The position numbers were made by a program, and so were the translations under genes. The notes under the pieces were generated by a model. It was not told where the DNA came from and did no database searches. It saw only the letters and a list, made by a program, of their open reading frames with translations. Below are positions 4,595-5,181 of a DNA stretch of 5,181 nucleotides, piece by piece (the stretch's first letter is position 1; each line of letters begins with the position of its first letter). Origin of the DNA: Acidobacteriota bacterium (lineage in GTDB: Bacteria > Acidobacteriota > Terriglobia > Terriglobales > Acidobacteriaceae); the NCBI GenBank assembly GCA_021780095.1, contig JAJXZK010000378.1:1-5181 (forward strand), given 5' to 3'.

Positions 4595-5181
4595 GTGCCG
4601 ACCGCGCGTCCGCAGAAAAAAACAGCTACGAAGAAGGTGACACGCGCGAAGGCGATGCCGACCCGGGCTGCGAAAAAAACTGCGAAGAAAAAGTCCGCGG
4701 GCGATCCGACAAATCCGCAGCGTGTGGAAACCATCCTGCAACGCCTGGCAGAACATTATCCCGACGCGGTTTGCGCGCTGCACCATCGCAACGCGTGGGA
4801 ATTGCTGGTGGCGACGATTCTCTCCGCGCAATGCACCGATGTTCGCGTGAACATGGTGACGCCCGCGCTGTTCCAGCGCTTCCCGACTCCGCAGGCGATG
4901 GAGAAAGCCTCGCAGGCTGAAGTAGAAGAGATGATCCGCACCACTGGATTCTTCCGCAATAAGGCGAAGAACATCATCGGCGCAGCGCGGACGGTTGTCG
5001 CAGAATTTAGCGGCAAAGTGCCGCAGACGATGGAGGAACTGTTGAGGATCCCCGGCGTGGCGCGCAAGACGGCCAACGTTGTTTCGGGATCATGGTACAA
5101 AATCCCCCTGGGCGTGGTGGTGGATACGCACGTGATGCGCATCTCGCAGCGGCTGGAACTGACGAAATGGACAACGCCGGA
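4595..5181 (+). CDS. nth: Endonuclease III, DNA glycosylase/AP lyase (3' end outside window)
   Basis: This bifunctional DNA glycosylase/AP lyase removes oxidised pyrimidines in base excision repair. The reading frame stays open to the window edge (195 codons). The core begins near residue 41 (PQRVETILQRLAEHYPDAVC) and continues with ELLVATILSAQCTDVRVN (69-86) and TTGFFRNKAKNI (116-127). The helix-hairpin-helix LLRIPGVARKTANVV (149-163) holds the catalytic Lys158, and VVVDTHVMRIS (174-184) the catalytic Asp177; they correspond to Lys120 and Asp138 of E. coli Nth, with one extra residue between them. The C-terminal four-cysteine iron-sulphur loop would lie beyond the edge and is not seen. Residues 7-34 are a Lys/Ala-rich tail absent from E. 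coli Nth. The start is uncertain: GTG 4595, four bases after the hemQ stop, has GGA 7 bases upstream; ATG 4655 would drop the first 20 residues but keep half the tail. Confidence 0.93.
   Translation, partial: MPTARPQKKTATKKVTRAKAMPTRAAKKTAKKKSAGDPTNPQRVETILQRLAEHYPDAVCALHHRNAWELLVATILSAQCTDVRVNMVTPALFQRFPTPQAMEKASQAEVEEMIRTTGFFRNKAKNIIGAARTVVAEFSGKVPQTMEELLRIPGVARKTANVVSGSWYKIPLGVVVDTHVMRISQRLELTKWTTP

Noticed and set aside
1..5181. CRISPR array, insertion sequence, tRNA, rRNA, toxin-antitoxin or other defence module
   Set aside because: No regularly spaced direct repeats, transposase frames, cloverleaf patterns or paired small genes were seen on either strand; all longer frames are accounted for by housekeeping and stress genes.

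Overview
The window reads as an ordinary stretch of chromosome from a moderately GC-rich, Gram-negative-type soil bacterium. My best guess is Acidobacteriota (class Terriglobia). That rests on the protein flavour: an ECF sigma factor paired with an RskA-type anti-sigma factor, a coproheme decarboxylase with the YPFWKTRAWYLLP core, and an endonuclease III with the GVVVDTHV active-site strand. No rRNA, marker gene or database search backs this, so the assignment is tentative.

Layout from left to right. Positions 1-243 hold at most the tail of a plus-strand gene, followed by a clear intrinsic terminator that serves the leftward gene next to it. A leftward pair follows: a small GlsB/YeaQ-type membrane protein (244-504) and, upstream of it, a bacterioferritin-like diiron protein (632-1204). 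Their 127-base spacer holds two inverted repeats. A divergent gap of about 340 bases leads to a rightward two-gene operon, an ECF sigma factor (about 1546-2118) overlapping its membrane-anchored anti-sigma factor (2115-2981) by ATGA. A leftward DedA-family membrane protein (3041-3679) converges on that operon. A second divergent gap leads to a rightward pair: coproheme decarboxylase HemQ/ChdC (3805-4590) and, four bases later, endonuclease III (4595 to beyond the window end).

How the genes may work together. The sigma/anti-sigma pair is a self-contained envelope or redox signalling switch. Around it lie iron storage (ferritin-like protein), the last step of haem synthesis (HemQ), a DNA repair enzyme expected to be iron-sulphur dependent (Nth), and two small envelope proteins (GlsB, DedA). 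A theme of iron, haem and oxidative or envelope stress is plausible. Only the sigma/anti-sigma and hemQ/nth pairs look like real operons, and no shared promoter motif was found to tie the others to the sigma factor.

I see no CRISPR array, mobile element, tRNA, rRNA or evident new defence system. The items most worth a second look are the interrupted palindrome upstream of glsB, the anti-sigma factor combining a zinc-type HxxxCxxC motif with an RskA-type C-terminal domain, the histone-like Lys/Ala tail with two A7 runs at the start of endonuclease III, and the start and promoter of the sigma gene.
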